Shown: piece by piece, positions 63,988 to 64,000 of the stretch | Numbering within the stretch: the first letter of the stretch is position 1 | How the letters are laid out: each line of letters starts with the position of its first letter | The notes under the pieces: model-generated | What the model was told of the DNA's origin: nothing | The model's database searches: none | Seen by the model: only the letters and a program-made list of their open reading frames with translations | Assembly: GCA_045616665.1 (NCBI GenBank) | Contig: JAZLHE010000046.1 | Location: 1 to 64,000, forward strand | Reading direction: 5' to 3' | Source: RUG11690 sp045616665 | Lineage (GTDB): Bacteria > Bacteroidota > Bacteroidia > Bacteroidales > WCHB1-69 | DNA: 64,000 bases | Program-made: the position numbers and the translations under genes

Positions 63988-64000
63988 AATAAAAAAGATT

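Noticed and set aside
1..64000. CRISPR array, prophage or rRNA operon
   Set aside because: No regularly spaced repeats, phage structural genes or rRNA-like stretches were seen on either strand.

Overview
The window looks like chromosomal DNA of an AT-rich member of the Bacteroidota, probably a Bacteroidales-type bacterium. The support is the repeated TAnnTTTG (-7) promoter motif upstream of many genes, a PorV-like protein next to a giant secreted protein and a TonB-dependent receptor, DUF2723 and DUF2007 genes, a PIF1-like helicase, and three copies of a PDDEXK (Rpn-type) nuclease/'transposase' gene. No genus can be named from the sequence alone. Only one RNA gene is seen, a tRNA-Lys(TTT). 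No CRISPR array, rRNA or prophage is visible.

Layout. 1-4.9 kb: an edge-truncated Rpn-type gene, a tiny lipoprotein, an operon of a fused peptide-ABC ATPase and a MauE/thioredoxin membrane protein, then a decayed second Rpn copy. 4.9-9.1 kb: a giant TolB-propeller/outer-membrane protein and an unknown membrane protein. 9.2-14.3 kb (+): a secreted AsnB-like protein, SDR, LD-carboxypeptidase, acyltransferase and a sugar-kinase/RapZ-C fusion, plausibly linked to cell-wall recycling. 14.3-20.6 kb (-): greA, HIT, transketolase N-half, LptF/G permease, glycosyltransferase, dxs. 20.7-30.9 kb (-): PorV-like, 1686-aa secreted protein, TonB receptor. 31-39.4 kb (-): small membrane proteins, tRNA-Lys, folE, MBL hydrolase, a MORN-repeat protein, a periplasmic-binding-fold protein, rpmB, a U32 RNA-hydroxylase-type protein and birA.

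39.5-47.3 kb (+): peptidyl-prolyl isomerase lipoprotein, pheS, DUF2723 glycosyltransferase, mannose-1-phosphate guanylyltransferase, hutI. 47.4-49.3 kb is a small accessory patch: a truncated DUF2007 gene, a headless fragment and a secreted EreA/ChaN-like protein, closed by a strong terminator. 49.3-53.3 kb (-): DegT aminotransferase and uvrA. 53.4-54.3 kb: the third, frameshifted Rpn copy. 54.4-64 kb: an Ig-like membrane protein, aroE/DedA/TPR operon, a perfect 19-bp inverted repeat, a PIF1-like helicase, a DUF234 ATPase, a CoA-disulfide-reductase/rhodanese fusion and gcvH.

Most of the window is ordinary housekeeping DNA. The parts most worth a second look are the RapZ-C/kinase fusion in its operon, the PorV/secreted/TonB trio, and the three Rpn copies, which share a conserved leader with a perfect palindrome and decayed by different short-homology deletions. 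I did not find a convincing, wholly new multi-gene system.
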